Source: Roseiarcus sp963717215 (GTDB lineage Bacteria; Pseudomonadota; Alphaproteobacteria; Rhizobiales; Beijerinckiaceae). From it: DNA of 64,000 bases. The notes beneath the pieces are model-generated. The model was not told where the DNA came from. It ran no database searches and saw only the letters and a list, made by a program, of their open reading frames with translations. A program made the translations under genes and the position numbers. Positions 1 to 9,283 of this stretch are shown here, piece after piece. The DNA lies in contig CAVQVS010000012.1 in NCBI GenBank assembly GCA_963717215.1, positions 1 to 64,000 of the forward strand. Direction: 5' to 3'. Each line of letters opens with the position of its first letter. Position 1 is the stretch's first letter.

Positions 1-112
1 CTTGGCCATAACGAGCGTTTCCTGTCGAGCCTGAGCGGGAGGCTTAGTCCCGTTTTGGTCATAATAGTTCAGTACCTGTCCGCGAAGCCAACACCACCTT
101 TCGGACAGAAAA

Positions 113-541
113 ATGTTTTGCACGATTTGTGCCGAAGGCGCGGGACCCGGCGTCGGGAGGATCGCATCGGCCGGGCTCATCGCCCTTGCTGCCCTTTTCG
201 CTTCCGGCTCGGATGCCTATGCGCAGCAACAGGACAGCGTCTTGAAACAGGCGTTCAAGGTGTTTGGGTTCGCGACCGACGTCGGGCCGCCGGCTGATTT
301 CGTCAACAAGACGAGGCCGGGAGCCGAGCCCGACTATATTCCCGTGTTCCAGCCGCCGCCCGAGCCGGCGCGGCCGGCTTTGAAAGGCGACGAACTCAAG
401 GCGGTCAAGGGCGACCTCGACGGGGTCCAGAAGCAGCACGACACGCTTCGACAGGGCTTTGCGCCGGCCGCCAAGGCGATGGCGGAGCAGCAGGCGGCGC
501 AAAAAAAACCGAAACTCAAGGCTCCCGGCGACCCGCAATAG
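113..541 (+). CDS. Exported hypothetical protein, Pro/Lys/Ala-rich C-terminus
   Basis: This gene encodes 142 aa of unknown function. Residues about 15-38 form a hydrophobic Ala/Leu segment that ends in a plausible signal peptidase site (DAYAQQ), so the product is probably periplasmic. The mature part has a short ordered stretch (VLKQAFKVFGFATD), then a proline-rich piece (FQPPPEPARP) and a charged Lys/Gln/Ala tail that is probably helical or disordered. No enzymatic motif is visible. It sits about 100 bp upstream of the aminotransferase on the same strand. The signal peptide and steady codon bias make it a real gene. Confidence 0.65.
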   Translation: MFCTICAEGAGPGVGRIASAGLIALAALFASGSDAYAQQQDSVLKQAFKVFGFATDVGPPADFVNKTRPGAEPDYIPVFQPPPEPARPALKGDELKAVKGDLDGVQKQHDTLRQGFAPAAKAMAEQQAAQKKPKLKAPGDPQ

Positions 542-638
542 CGGGGTTTCGTTTGCCGCCCTCAGTCTTCCGATGCTACAGGACCATGTCGGCGCTTTGA
601 TCGACGAATCGGGATAACACCCAAGGCCAGTGGCTGCG

Positions 639-1856
639 ATGAGCGATTTTCACCGGGTGCGGCGTTTGCCGCCTTATGTCTTCGAGCAGGTCAACAAGCT
701 CAAGGCGAAGGCTCGCGCCGGCGGCGCAGACATCGTCGATCTCGGCATGGGCAATCCGGACTTGCCCGCGCCCAAGCATGTGATCGACAAGCTGGTCGAG
801 ACGGTCGGCAAGCCGCGCACCGACCGCTATTCGGCCTCGAAGGGTGTTGCCGGGCTGCGGCGTGCTCAGGCCGGCTATTACGCGCGCCGGTTCGGGGTCA
901 AACTCGATCCGGAGACGCAAGTCGTGGCGACCCTCGGCTCGAAGGAAGGCTTCGCCAACATGGCCCAGGCGATCACGGCGCCGGGCGATGTCGTGTTGGT
1001 GCCCAACCCGTCCTACCCGATCCACGCCTTCGGCTTCCTTATGGCCGGCGGCGTCATCCGCTCGGTGCCGGCTGAGCCCGGCCCCGAGTTCTTCGTCGCG
1101 CTCGAGCGCGCGATTGCGCACTCGATTCCGAAGCCGATCGCCGTCGTCGTCTGCTATCCATCCAACCCGACGGCAATGGTCGCCTCGCTCGATTTTTATC
1201 GGGATCTGGTGCTGTTTGCGAAGAAGCACGAGATTTTCGTGCTCTCCGACATTGCCTACGCCGAAGTCTATTTCGAGGACGAGGCGCCGCCGTCGATCCT
1301 GCAGGCGCCCGGCGCCTTCGAGGTCGCGGTCGAGTTCTCTTCGATGTCGAAGACCTTTTCGATGGCGGGCTGGCGGATCGGCTTCGCGGTCGGCAACGAG
1401 CGGCTGCTCGCGGCGCTCGCGCGGGTCAAATCCTATCTCGACTACGGCGCCTATACGCCGATCCAGGTGGCGGCCGCCGCCGCACTGAACGGTCCCGACG
1501 ATTGCGTGCGCGAGATGCGCGCGACCTACAAGCGCCGGCGCGACGTGATGATCGAGAGCTTCGCCGCCGCCGGCTGGGCGATCGACAAACCGAGCGCATC
1601 GATGTTCGCCTGGACGCCCGTGCCCGAGCGCTTCCGACATCTGGGCTCGCTCGAATTCTCGAAGCTTCTGATCGAGAAGGCCGACGTCGCGGTCGCGCCG
1701 GGGGTCGGCTTCGGCGAGCACGGCGACGAATACGTGCGCCTCGCGCTGGTCGAGAACGAGCAACGCATCCGTCAGGCCGCGCGTGGCGTCCGGCGCTTCT
1801 TTGAGACGGCCGACCAGACCCTGCACAATGTGGTGAAGCTCAAGAAGCAGGCGTGA
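639..1856 (+). CDS. PLP-dependent class I/II aminotransferase (LL-DAP/AlaC-like)
   Basis: This is a fold-type I aminotransferase of 405 aa that transfers amino groups between amino acids and 2-oxo acids in the cytosol. The N-terminal IVDLGMGNPDLP, the central YPSNPTA (Asn/Pro substrate and PLP contacts) and SSMSKTFSMAGWRIGF are clear; the Lys near residue 238 is the Schiff-base lysine. Length and motifs match the group annotated as LL-diaminopimelate aminotransferase or alanine transaminase AlaC. In related genomes this gene often precedes homoserine dehydrogenase, which is not in this window, so the substrate is inferred. I chose the ATG at 639; a GTG at 630 is an alternative. Confidence 0.88.
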   Translation: MSDFHRVRRLPPYVFEQVNKLKAKARAGGADIVDLGMGNPDLPAPKHVIDKLVETVGKPRTDRYSASKGVAGLRRAQAGYYARRFGVKLDPETQVVATLGSKEGFANMAQAITAPGDVVLVPNPSYPIHAFGFLMAGGVIRSVPAEPGPEFFVALERAIAHSIPKPIAVVVCYPSNPTAMVASLDFYRDLVLFAKKHEIFVLSDIAYAEVYFEDEAPPSILQAPGAFEVAVEFSSMSKTFSMAGWRIGFAVGNERLLAALARVKSYLDYGAYTPIQVAAAAALNGPDDCVREMRATYKRRRDVMIESFAAAGWAIDKPSASMFAWTPVPERFRHLGSLEFSKLLIEKADVAVAPGVGFGEHGDEYVRLALVENEQRIRQAARGVRRFFETADQTLHNVVKLKKQA

Positions 1857-1877
1857 GCGGAGGGTCTCTCCTCTGCC

Positions 1878-2461
1878 TTAGCTCAATTCCAGCTCATCCA
1901 GCCTAAGCGCGAACATCCCGGGCGCGATCAACGGTGAGAGCTGGTCGGTAGGGCCGAAGTCACGCACGTCACGATAGATGTCCGCCGTGGGCTCCCGGAA
2001 CACGCGCGTTGGGGGTCGGACCGTATCGATGACCCAAAGCTCGCGAACGCCAAAGCTGGCGTAGAGCGCCGCCTTGCGGCCGATGTCGTAGCGGAGCGAC
2101 GAGTCAGCGATCTCGACGACCAGCAGCACATTCGCGCCGGTCAGCCCACGGAGGCCGCTCGCGCGCGGATAGATGACGATGTCCGGCTCGAGATAGGTGT
2201 CTTCGCTGAGACGGAACGTCGTTTCCTGGGTCAGCCGGCAATCGTCGGGCCGGGATCGAATCCAAAGGTCGACCAGCGCGCTCTTGACAACCTCATGTTG
2301 GTTTCCTTTCGGCGACCTCGGAACCAGCTCCCCCCGATCAGTTCGACGCGCTCGTCCTCCTCCATCACCCCTGCGGCGACCATCGCTTCCACTTCGGCGA
2401 TCGTAAAGCGCCGGCGCGGCAACCCCTCTGCGGCGGATGTCACTGGAGCGACGGATGCCAT
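1878..2461 (-). pseudogene. Uma2 family endonuclease-like protein, single frameshift
   Basis: This is a Uma2/DUF820-type protein (PD-(D/E)XK restriction-endonuclease-like fold), whose members are poorly characterised and often multicopy. The N-terminus (RRFTIAEVEAMVAAGVMEEDERVELIGG) and the C-terminal core (EPDIVIYP, VLLVVEIADSSLRYD, KAALYASFGVRELWVID) are both typical, but they lie in different frames. The frame breaks in a run of six C on the + strand (2330-2335); seven would restore one continuous reading frame of about 194 aa with no other stop. This is either a real one-base deletion or a homopolymer sequencing error. No partner gene is apparent. Confidence 0.8.
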
Positions 2462-2657
2462 TGCTAAAAATCTCCTCGCGGTTCGCCGGTCGCGCGCTCA
2501 GTCTACATACGGAGGGGACGTCGTCGCGCCCGCCGCCTTTGCCGCGCTCCCCCGCCAGTGAGCGGTCGGGTCGCGGACTTGCCGCGCCGTTGAAAGAACA
2601 TTACGAGTCCCGAACGGCTCAATTCAATCAAGCCGCACAAAATCGGGGAGGACATCA

Positions 2658-3632
2658 ATGCGGGGCGTGGCGCTCGGACTCGGAATGCTTGGATTTGCAG
2701 CGGCGGTCGCTGCTCCCGCAGCAGCTGATCCAATCAAAATCGTTATGGTCATTCACGGTTCGACCGCGAACGAATTCTGGCAGCCGGTCAAGAAGGGCTT
2801 TGAAGACGCCTGCGGCAAGATCCAGGCCGACTGTCAAATGGTCTTCACCAATACGAACATGTCGGTCCAGGAAGAGCTGACCAACGTCGACGCGGCGCTC
2901 GCCACCAATCCCGACGCCTTGATCCTGACGCTTCCCGACAACAACGCCTTCACCAAGGTTGTCGCCGATGCCCGGGCCAAGGGCATCATCGTCATCGCGA
3001 TCAACAATGACGACATAACGCCCGGTCACAATGCGCGCCAGTCCTACATCGGGCCGGCGTTTTTGGCCTCGGGGATCGCGCTGACGAAACAGCTCGAAAC
3101 CTTGTTCCCCAAGGAGGGGCCGATCAATGTCCTGCTCGGCGTCAACGTCCCGGGGGCCAACTGGTCCGAACAGCGCGCCGCGGGTGTCGTGAAGGCGCTC
3201 GACGATTTCAAGGCCGCCAATCCAGGTCGCCAGCTGACGATCACCAAACTGGACGTTGGCGCCGATCCCGCCACGACATCGGACCGCGTCGGCGCCTACC
3301 TCAACGCCCATCCCGACACGACAGCGTATATCGAGACAGGCTCGCTCGACGTCGCCGTGGCGCAATGGCTCAAGGACCGCGGCATTCCGCCCGGAAAGAT
3401 CATCATCGGCGGCTTCGACGTGGAATCCGACGTCCTGCAGGAGATGAAGTCCGGGTACATCCAGGCTCATGCCGACCAGCAACCCTACATGCAGGGCTTC
3501 ATGCCAGTGATGGAAGTGTACTTGGCGAAGACCGTCGGCCTTGCGCCCTCGGACATCGACACTGGAAACGGTCTCGTAGTTCCGAGCCAAGCGGATTCAA
3601 TCTCCGCGATGGCCGCGAAGGGCCTCCGCTAA
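2658..3632 (+). CDS. Sugar ABC transporter periplasmic substrate-binding protein
   Basis: This 324-aa protein is a type I periplasmic binding protein (Peripla_BP_4, ribose/fructose type). A Sec signal peptide ends near AAADP (about residue 24). The mature chain starts IKIVMVIHGSTANEFW, the strand-turn typical of this family, and the hinge and second lobe follow (IIIGGFDVESDVLQEM near residue 255; HADQQPYMQGF near 275). A strong GGGGAGGA ribosome binding site lies 6 nt before the ATG. It is the first gene of a binding protein-permease-ATPase set in frcBCA order. The sugar cannot be read from sequence. Confidence 0.9.
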   Translation: MRGVALGLGMLGFAAAVAAPAAADPIKIVMVIHGSTANEFWQPVKKGFEDACGKIQADCQMVFTNTNMSVQEELTNVDAALATNPDALILTLPDNNAFTKVVADARAKGIIVIAINNDDITPGHNARQSYIGPAFLASGIALTKQLETLFPKEGPINVLLGVNVPGANWSEQRAAGVVKALDDFKAANPGRQLTITKLDVGADPATTSDRVGAYLNAHPDTTAYIETGSLDVAVAQWLKDRGIPPGKIIIGGFDVESDVLQEMKSGYIQAHADQQPYMQGFMPVMEVYLAKTVGLAPSDIDTGNGLVVPSQADSISAMAAKGLR

Positions 3633-3636
3633 AAGC

Positions 3637-3720
3637 GGATCGTCATTGCGAGGCGCCCCGAGCGTAGCCGGGGTTATGGAGCGATCCAGGGAGGCCTCAT
3701 CCGGCCTGGCCCTGGAACGC
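3637..3720. repeat. Dispersed palindromic intergenic repeat (copy 1)
   Basis: The gap between the binding protein and permease genes carries GTCATTGCGAGGCGCC ... GGAGCGATCCAGG. It resembles the elements at 36540-36682 and 49211-49278, which share CTGGATTGCTTCG/CATTGCGAG modules in either orientation. Such palindromic intergenic repeats are common in Hyphomicrobiales. Its position inside a transporter operon could affect mRNA stability between the genes, which is inference. Confidence 0.5.
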
Positions 3721-3810
3721 TTGCCTCTCCCCATTCGAAACGCGGGTCCGACGGCGATCGCCCCTGACCAGACTTTCACTTGCTCTCATCGCCGTGCGGC
3801 CGAAAGCCCA

Positions 3811-4788
3811 ATGAAAAGAGCGCTGAAGATTTATCTGGAGAAGCCGGAGCTCGCCGGCGTTCTCCTCCTCATTGTGTTGATGGCGTTCTTCGAATTCCGC
3901 TCGAACGGCATTTTCCTCTCGTATCAGAACATCCGTGGCGTGCTTGGTCTCCTGCCCGAGGTCGGAGCGGTGACGATCGGCTTCGCCATGCTGATGATTT
4001 GCGGCGAATTCGATCTTTCAGTCGGCTCGGTTTTCGCGATCATGCCGATGAGCATCGCGCTCATGCTGAACGCCGGCGTGGCGTTCTGGCCGGCGTTCGC
4101 GGTCGGCGTCCTGATCTGCGCAATCATCGGCTTTCTCAACGCGTTCATCACGCTCAAGTTCGACATTCCGAGTTTCATCACAACGCTCGGCATGCTCTTC
4201 ATGGTGCGTTCGCTGACCATCGTGATGTCCGGCGGATTTCCTCCGCTGCTCGCTGTGGACAAGATCCCGATGGGGTTGTTCACGGACTTTATCGGCGGCG
4301 GTCTTTTCCGGGCTTCGTTCCTCTGGTTCGTGGCGCTCGTCGTGATCGCGTCGGCGTTCATGGCGAGGACGAATTTCGGCAACTGGATCAGCGCCACCGG
4401 CGGGTTCATAGAGGCGGCGCGATCGATGGGCATTCCCGTGACGAGGGTCAAGTTCACCTGCTTCATGATGTGCTCGATCCTCGCAGGCCTTGCGGGAACG
4501 GTTCAGGTCTTTCGCCTGAAGTCGCCCTTTCCTAATCTGGGCGAGACCCTTGAATTGCAGGCCATAGCAGGCTCGGTGATCGGTGGGGTGGCGCTCACGG
4601 GAGGCGTCGGCACCGTCTTCGGCGCCGTCATCGGCGCGCTTCTCATCCGCGTCATCGACAACGGGCTTGTGCTTTCGCGCATCGACGCGAACTGGTTCAA
4701 ATTCGCGATCGGCGCGCTCACCGTGTTCGCGGTCGTCGGCAATTCATGGCTCAGGCGAACGGCGCGCCGAATCAAGCTGGAGATGTGA
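3811..4788 (+). CDS. Sugar ABC transporter permease (RbsC/FrcC family)
   Basis: This is an inner-membrane permease of the BPD_transp_2 family, 325 aa, with about nine or ten hydrophobic segments starting near residue 13 (AGVLLLIVLMAFFEF). The conserved cytoplasmic stretch is present (GNWISATGGFIEAARSMGIP near residues 190-210), followed by ELQAIAGSVIGGVALTGG, a near-invariant block in RbsC-type permeases that contacts the ATPase. An upstream in-frame extension exists, but it runs through the dispersed repeat, so I chose the ATG at 3811, where hydrophobic coding begins. The ATPase gene starts 3 bp after the stop. Confidence 0.9.
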   Translation: MKRALKIYLEKPELAGVLLLIVLMAFFEFRSNGIFLSYQNIRGVLGLLPEVGAVTIGFAMLMICGEFDLSVGSVFAIMPMSIALMLNAGVAFWPAFAVGVLICAIIGFLNAFITLKFDIPSFITTLGMLFMVRSLTIVMSGGFPPLLAVDKIPMGLFTDFIGGGLFRASFLWFVALVVIASAFMARTNFGNWISATGGFIEAARSMGIPVTRVKFTCFMMCSILAGLAGTVQVFRLKSPFPNLGETLELQAIAGSVIGGVALTGGVGTVFGAVIGALLIRVIDNGLVLSRIDANWFKFAIGALTVFAVVGNSWLRRTARRIKLEM

Positions 4789-4791
4789 GAC

Positions 4792-5523
4792 GTGCCTACG
4801 CCGATCATATCGATCAGGGGCCTCCACAAATGGTATTCGGGCGTTCACGCCTTGAACGGCATTGATCTCGATCTCGAACCCGGCGAACCCGTCGGGCTCG
4901 TCGGCGACAATGGCGCCGGCAAATCGACCCTCATCAAAGTGCTGTCGGGGGTCGAGCTTCCGGATAGCGGCGAGATCCGGGTCGAGGGCCGGCCTGTCGC
5001 TCTGCGATCGCCGAAGTCGGCGATGCGGCTCGGGATCGAGACCGTGTATCAGTATAATTCCCTCGTGCCGAATATGTCGGTGGCGCGCAATCTCTTCATC
5101 GGACGCGAACCGCTGACGGTCTCGCTTGGCGGTGTCGGAATCATGGATCAGCGGAAGATGCGCGAGGATTCGACGCGCGCCATCGCGGACGTCGACCTTC
5201 ATCTGAGATCACCGGACACATTGGTCGGCGAATTGTCCGGCGGCCAGCGACAAGGCGTCGCCATCGCGCGCGCCATGTACTTCAAGTCGAAGGTCCTCAT
5301 TCTCGACGAGCCGACCAATCATCTTTCTGTCCGGGAGACATCGAAGGTGCTCGGCTTCGTCAAGGGGCTCGCGGCGCAGAACGTGACGGCCATTCTCATC
5401 AGCCACAATCTCCACCACGTGTTCGTCTCCTGCCAACGCGTCGTCGCGATGGCGAGAGGCAAGATCGTCCTCGACAAGAAGATCGCCGAGACATCGATCG
5501 ATGAGATCGTCGACGTCATCTAG
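4792..5523 (+). CDS. Sugar ABC transporter ATP-binding protein, single domain (FrcA-like)
   Basis: This 243-aa ATPase energises the permease encoded just upstream. It has Walker A GDNGAGKST (about residues 38-46), Q-loop VYQYNSL, signature LSGGQRQ (about 147), Walker B VLILDEPTN (about 168) and a switch His in ISHNLHH. It has one nucleotide-binding domain, as in FrcA, so it probably acts as a homodimer; the transporter at 58-62 kb uses a two-domain ATPase instead. The start is a GTG 3 bp after the permease stop, which implies translational coupling. Confidence 0.92.
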   Translation: MPTPIISIRGLHKWYSGVHALNGIDLDLEPGEPVGLVGDNGAGKSTLIKVLSGVELPDSGEIRVEGRPVALRSPKSAMRLGIETVYQYNSLVPNMSVARNLFIGREPLTVSLGGVGIMDQRKMREDSTRAIADVDLHLRSPDTLVGELSGGQRQGVAIARAMYFKSKVLILDEPTNHLSVRETSKVLGFVKGLAAQNVTAILISHNLHHVFVSCQRVVAMARGKIVLDKKIAETSIDEIVDVI

Positions 5524-5579
5524 GAACGATGGCGCTGGGCGACGTTGCCGTCGCCTGCCCTCTGACAATAATCAGTCCG

Positions 5580-6095
5580 ATGAAAGCGCCCGCACCAGAT
5601 ATCGAAATCCGGCCCGCCGTCCTTGCAGAGGCCGACGCGATCCGCACCCTGACACGCGCGGCCTATGCCAAATGGGTCGCGCTGATCGGGCGGGAGCGGT
5701 TGCCCATGCAGGCGGACTACGAGCGGGCGGTGGCCGAGCACACGATCGATCTTCTCATTGTCGATGGCGCGCTTGCCGGTCTCGTCGAGACAATCCTGCG
5801 ACCCGATCATCGGTGGATCGAGAATGTCGCAGTCGCGCCCGAACAGCAGGGGAGGGGCTTTGGGCGCCTCTTGCTGGCTCGCGCCGAGCGTCGCGCCATT
5901 CATGCTGGGCGTCCGCAAATCCGCCTGCTGACCAATCAGGCGTTCACGGCCAATCTCGAACTCTACGTAAGGCGTGGATACCTCGTAAACCGGACCGAAC
6001 CATTTCGTTGGGGAACGACAGTCCATATGAGCAAGCGGATCGAGCCGCTGGACGCCCGCGCGGGGGCGACAACGGAAGCCCGCTCGTCGGCTTGA
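5580..6095 (+). CDS. GNAT family N-acetyltransferase
   Basis: This is an acetyl-CoA-dependent acyltransferase of the GNAT superfamily, about 171 aa from the chosen ATG (an ATG at 5529 would add 17 residues). The N-terminal strand IEIRPAVLAEADAIRTLT and the acetyl-CoA loop VAPEQQGRGFGRLLL (motif A, Q/RxxGxG/A) are diagnostic; the NLELYVRRGY segment is motif B. The substrate is unknown. It starts shortly after the sugar transporter ATPase and may be cotranscribed with it, but nothing links the functions. Confidence 0.82.
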   Translation: MKAPAPDIEIRPAVLAEADAIRTLTRAAYAKWVALIGRERLPMQADYERAVAEHTIDLLIVDGALAGLVETILRPDHRWIENVAVAPEQQGRGFGRLLLARAERRAIHAGRPQIRLLTNQAFTANLELYVRRGYLVNRTEPFRWGTTVHMSKRIEPLDARAGATTEARSSA

Positions 6096-6127
6096 CTGCC
6101 TGCGCGGACGGTTCCACGATTGCGAGC

Positions 6128-6832
6128 ATGAAAACCGCGCCGCGAAAATTCGAGCTGACTGCGGACATCCTCCTTCGAGCCTATTCGATCGGCGTCTTCC
6201 CGATGGCCGAAAGTCGCGACGCGAAGGACTTGTTCTGGGTCGAGCCGCAGGAACGCGGCGTCTTTCCGCTCGACGGGCTCATCGTCTCGCGCAGCCTCGC
6301 CAAGACTGTACGGTCGGATCGCTTCCGGGTGGTCGCCGACCACGCGTTCGAAACGGTCGTGCGCGCCTGCGCCGAGCGCGAGAAGACCTGGATCAATGAC
6401 GAGATCGTGCGGCTCTATGGCGAATTATTCGCCGCCGGCCATGCGCATTCCGTCGAGGCCTACGAGGGCGACACGCTGGTCGGGGGCCTTTACGGGGTGA
6501 GCCTCTGCGGCGCCTTCTTCGGCGAGAGCATGTTTCATCGCGCCCGCGACGCCTCGAAGGTCGCGCTTGTTCACCTGTTCGCGCGCCTTCGGACCGGCGG
6601 CTTCCGATTGCTCGACGCACAATTTTCGACCGAGCACCTGGCGAGCCTCGGCGCGGTGGAGATTCCGCGCGAGACGTTCAGGCTCCGTCTCGCTGAAGCG
6701 CTGGACTTTCAAGCAGATTTTCGAGCGTGGCCCGCGGAAACTGCTATGAGCGGCGCAGGGGCGCTTGAGCGCGCCTGCGGCACAGAAGTTGCGACAATCG
6801 ATTCACCAAGACGGCACGTCGTTCAAGCCTGA
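6128..6832 (+). CDS. aat: Leucyl/phenylalanyl-tRNA--protein transferase
   Basis: Aat transfers Leu or Phe from aminoacyl-tRNA to the N-terminus of proteins that begin with Arg or Lys, marking them for ClpS/ClpAP degradation (N-degron pathway). The 234-aa product shows the family blocks: LLRAYSIGVFPMAE, FWVEPQERGVFPLDG, GGLYGVSLCGAFFGESMF, and the C-terminal LLDAQFSTEHLASLGAVEI. The open frame extends far upstream to 5501, but homology begins at the ATG at 6128. Cytosolic. The N-terminus is typical in length for alphaproteobacterial Aat. Confidence 0.95.
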   Translation: MKTAPRKFELTADILLRAYSIGVFPMAESRDAKDLFWVEPQERGVFPLDGLIVSRSLAKTVRSDRFRVVADHAFETVVRACAEREKTWINDEIVRLYGELFAAGHAHSVEAYEGDTLVGGLYGVSLCGAFFGESMFHRARDASKVALVHLFARLRTGGFRLLDAQFSTEHLASLGAVEIPRETFRLRLAEALDFQADFRAWPAETAMSGAGALERACGTEVATIDSPRRHVVQA

Positions 6833-6841
6833 CGGCGCTGC

Positions 6842-8296
6842 ATGAATGAGGTTTGGACCAGCGGCATGGCGGCGTTCGACGAGATGGGCATGGCGTCGGG
6901 CGAAACAAGGCCACTTTATCGCCAGGTCGCTCGCTGGCTCGAAGAAACGCCGCCGGAATTGCTTGCCTCCCGGCGAGCCCAGGCGGAATATATGTTCCGC
7001 CGCATCGGCATCACGTTCGGCGTCTACGGAGACAAGGACGCCGCGGAGCGCCTGATCCCGTTCGATATCGTCCCGCGTCTCATATCGCAGACGGAGTGGC
7101 GCAAGCTCGAGGCCGGGCTCACGCAGCGGGTGCGCGCGCTCAACCTCTTCCTCACGGACATCTACGGGAAGCGCGCGATTTTCCGGGAATCGATCATTCC
7201 GCCCGAGTTGATTCTGCGCAATCCTTTCTATCGGCCGGAGATGATTGGCCAGCGTGCGCCCCACGACATCTGGGTGCATATCGGCGGTATCGACATCGTG
7301 CGCGTCGACGCCGAGGAATTTTACGTGCTTGAAGACAACGCCCGCACGCCCTCGGGCGTGTCATACATGCTGGAAAATCGCGAAGTGACGATGCGGCTCC
7401 TGCCGGACCTGTTTGCGCGCCACAGCGTCGCTCCGGTGGATGACTATCCCGACCAGTTGCTCGCCTGTCTGCGCTCAGTTGCGCCGCGGCTGAATGGCGG
7501 CGAGGCGACGATCGTGATCCTGACGCCGGGCGCGTTCAATTCCGCCTATTACGAGCATTCGTTTCTCGCGGACAAACTCGGTGTGGAACTGGTCGAGGGC
7601 CGAGACCTGTTCGTCGAGGACGATCAGGTTTTCATGCGCACCACGCTCGGGCCGCGCCGGGTCGATGTCATCTACCGGCGGGTCGATGATGATTTCCTGG
7701 ACCCTCTGGTCTTCAATCCAGCTTCCGTCTTGGGCGTGCCCGGATTGGTCGGCGCCTATCTGGCGGGCAATGTGACGATCGCGAATGCAATCGGAACCGG
7801 TATCGCCGACGACAAGGCGATTTACTGTTATATGCCGGAGCTGATCCGTTTCTATCTTTCCGAGGAGCCGCTGCTCAAGAACGTGCCGACGTACCGGTGT
7901 CGGGAGCCCACATCGCTCAAATATGTGATGGAGCGGCTCGATCAGCTGGTGGTCAAGGAAGTCAACGGATCGGGTGGTTACGGCATGCTGGTCGGTCCGC
8001 ATGCGAGCGTCGCGCAGCGCGAACAATTCGGGGCCAAGATCATGGCCGATCCCAGCAACTACATCGCCCAGCCGACGCTGGCTTTGTCCACCTGTCCGGC
8101 CTCGTTCGACGGCGGCGTCGCGCCCCGCCATGTAGACCTGCGGCCGTTCGTCCTTTCGGGCGCGGACGGTGTGCGCATTGTGCCTGGAGGCCTCACCCGC
8201 GTCGCGCTGAAGGAGGGGTCGCTGGTCGTCAATTCGAGCCAGGGTGGCGGCACCAAGGACACGTGGATCGTCGACGACCCGGAAGGCTCGGCCTAA
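6842..8296 (+). CDS. Circularly permuted ATP-grasp protein (DUF404/DUF407 type)
   Basis: This 484-aa protein belongs to the circularly permuted ATP-grasp (type 2) family, proposed from comparative genomics to ligate amino acids or peptides; its substrate is not established. Visible family blocks are DIYGKRAIFRESIIP, the acidic VLEDNARTPSGVSYMLENR (about residues 162-180), the Gly-rich VKEVNGSGGYGMLVGP and the C-terminal LRPFVLSGADGVRIVPGGLTRVA. It is first in a three-gene run with an alpha-E protein (5 bp later) and a transglutaminase-like protein. That order is conserved in many proteobacteria and argues for one pathway. Confidence 0.9.
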   Translation: MNEVWTSGMAAFDEMGMASGETRPLYRQVARWLEETPPELLASRRAQAEYMFRRIGITFGVYGDKDAAERLIPFDIVPRLISQTEWRKLEAGLTQRVRALNLFLTDIYGKRAIFRESIIPPELILRNPFYRPEMIGQRAPHDIWVHIGGIDIVRVDAEEFYVLEDNARTPSGVSYMLENREVTMRLLPDLFARHSVAPVDDYPDQLLACLRSVAPRLNGGEATIVILTPGAFNSAYYEHSFLADKLGVELVEGRDLFVEDDQVFMRTTLGPRRVDVIYRRVDDDFLDPLVFNPASVLGVPGLVGAYLAGNVTIANAIGTGIADDKAIYCYMPELIRFYLSEEPLLKNVPTYRCREPTSLKYVMERLDQLVVKEVNGSGGYGMLVGPHASVAQREQFGAKIMADPSNYIAQPTLALSTCPASFDGGVAPRHVDLRPFVLSGADGVRIVPGGLTRVALKEGSLVVNSSQGGGTKDTWIVDDPEGSA

Positions 8297-8301
8297 CTTC
8301 C

Positions 8302-9261
8302 ATGCTTGCGCGCACCGCCGATAATCTTTTCTGGCTCGCCCGCTCAATGGAGCGGGCCGACTACATCGCCCGCACCATCGAGGCGACGCTCAGGCTCGAA
8401 TACCTGCCGAAGACCGACAGCGAGCAGGTCGGCGAGTGGGAGGGCGCGCTGAATGCCGCCGGCGCCCATGAGAGCTTCGTGGAGAAGCATGGCGAGCTGA
8501 GCGAAGAGGCCGCGCTAGAATATCTGACCTTTGACCTCACGAATTCTTCCTCGATCCGCAATTGCCTTGAGAACGCGCGCGCCGCCGGGCGGGCCGTGCG
8601 CACCGCGCTGACCGCGGAGACATGGACAGCGATCAACGACGCCTGGCTTGAGCTCAAGCGGTTCGAAACTAGGCGTCGCGTCAGCCGTCAGCTTGATCGC
8701 GAGGAGCTGATGCGCTTTCTCGATTACGTGAAGAAAGCCTCGCTCGATTTTGACGGCGCGTGCTATCGCACGATGCTGCGCAATGAATCCTATTGGTTCA
8801 ACCGGCTCGGCGTCTTCGTCGAGCGGGCCGACAACACGGCGCGCCTCCTCGACGTCAAATATCATCTGCTGCTGCCGTCGACGGAGACGGTCGGGGGCCC
8901 GCTCGACTACTTCCAGTGGGTTGCCATCCTGCGCGCGGTTTCCGCCGCCACCGCCTATCACTGGGTCTACCGCGACAGAGTCAAACCGTGGCTGATCGCC
9001 GATCTCTTGATCCTGAAGCCGGCGATGCCGCGCTCGCTCATCTCCTGCTACGAGAGCATCGACCGGGCGCTCGACGCGCTCGCCCGCGACGATGGGCGCA
9101 GCGGCCTCGCCCAGCGACAGGCGCGCGCGATGTACGCCAAGCTTGAGCGGTCGAGCATGACCGAGATTTTCCAGGGCGGATTGCACGAGTTCATCACCGA
9201 ATTCATCGAGGACAACGCGCGCCTCTCGAATACGATCTCGGATCAATATCTCTTTAACTGA
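8302..9261 (+). CDS. Alpha-E domain protein (DUF403)
   Basis: This is an all-helical alpha-E protein of 319 aa that nearly always partners the circularly permuted ATP-grasp protein; its biochemical role is unknown. The start MLARTADNLFWLARSMERADYIART is the family signature, and YWFNRLGVFVERADNTARLLDVKYH near residue 165 is its internal echo. The long open frame begins upstream at 7897, but the true start is the ATG at 8302, 5 bp after the ATP-grasp stop. It lies between the ligase-like and transglutaminase-like genes and probably forms a complex or pathway with them. Confidence 0.9.
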   Translation: MLARTADNLFWLARSMERADYIARTIEATLRLEYLPKTDSEQVGEWEGALNAAGAHESFVEKHGELSEEAALEYLTFDLTNSSSIRNCLENARAAGRAVRTALTAETWTAINDAWLELKRFETRRRVSRQLDREELMRFLDYVKKASLDFDGACYRTMLRNESYWFNRLGVFVERADNTARLLDVKYHLLLPSTETVGGPLDYFQWVAILRAVSAATAYHWVYRDRVKPWLIADLLILKPAMPRSLISCYESIDRALDALARDDGRSGLAQRQARAMYAKLERSSMTEIFQGGLHEFITEFIEDNARLSNTISDQYLFN

Positions 9262-9283
9262 GAGAGGCGGCGCGAACTCGAAC

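Noticed and set aside
576..1826. 416-codon open frame antisense to the aminotransferase gene
   Set aside because: It mirrors the codon structure of the intact + strand gene, has no recognisable domain, and is the usual antisense shadow in GC-rich DNA.
5501..6127. Possible fusion of a GNAT-overlapping frame to Aat
   Set aside because: The upstream part is out of frame with the real GNAT gene and has no coding character; Aat homology begins at 6128.
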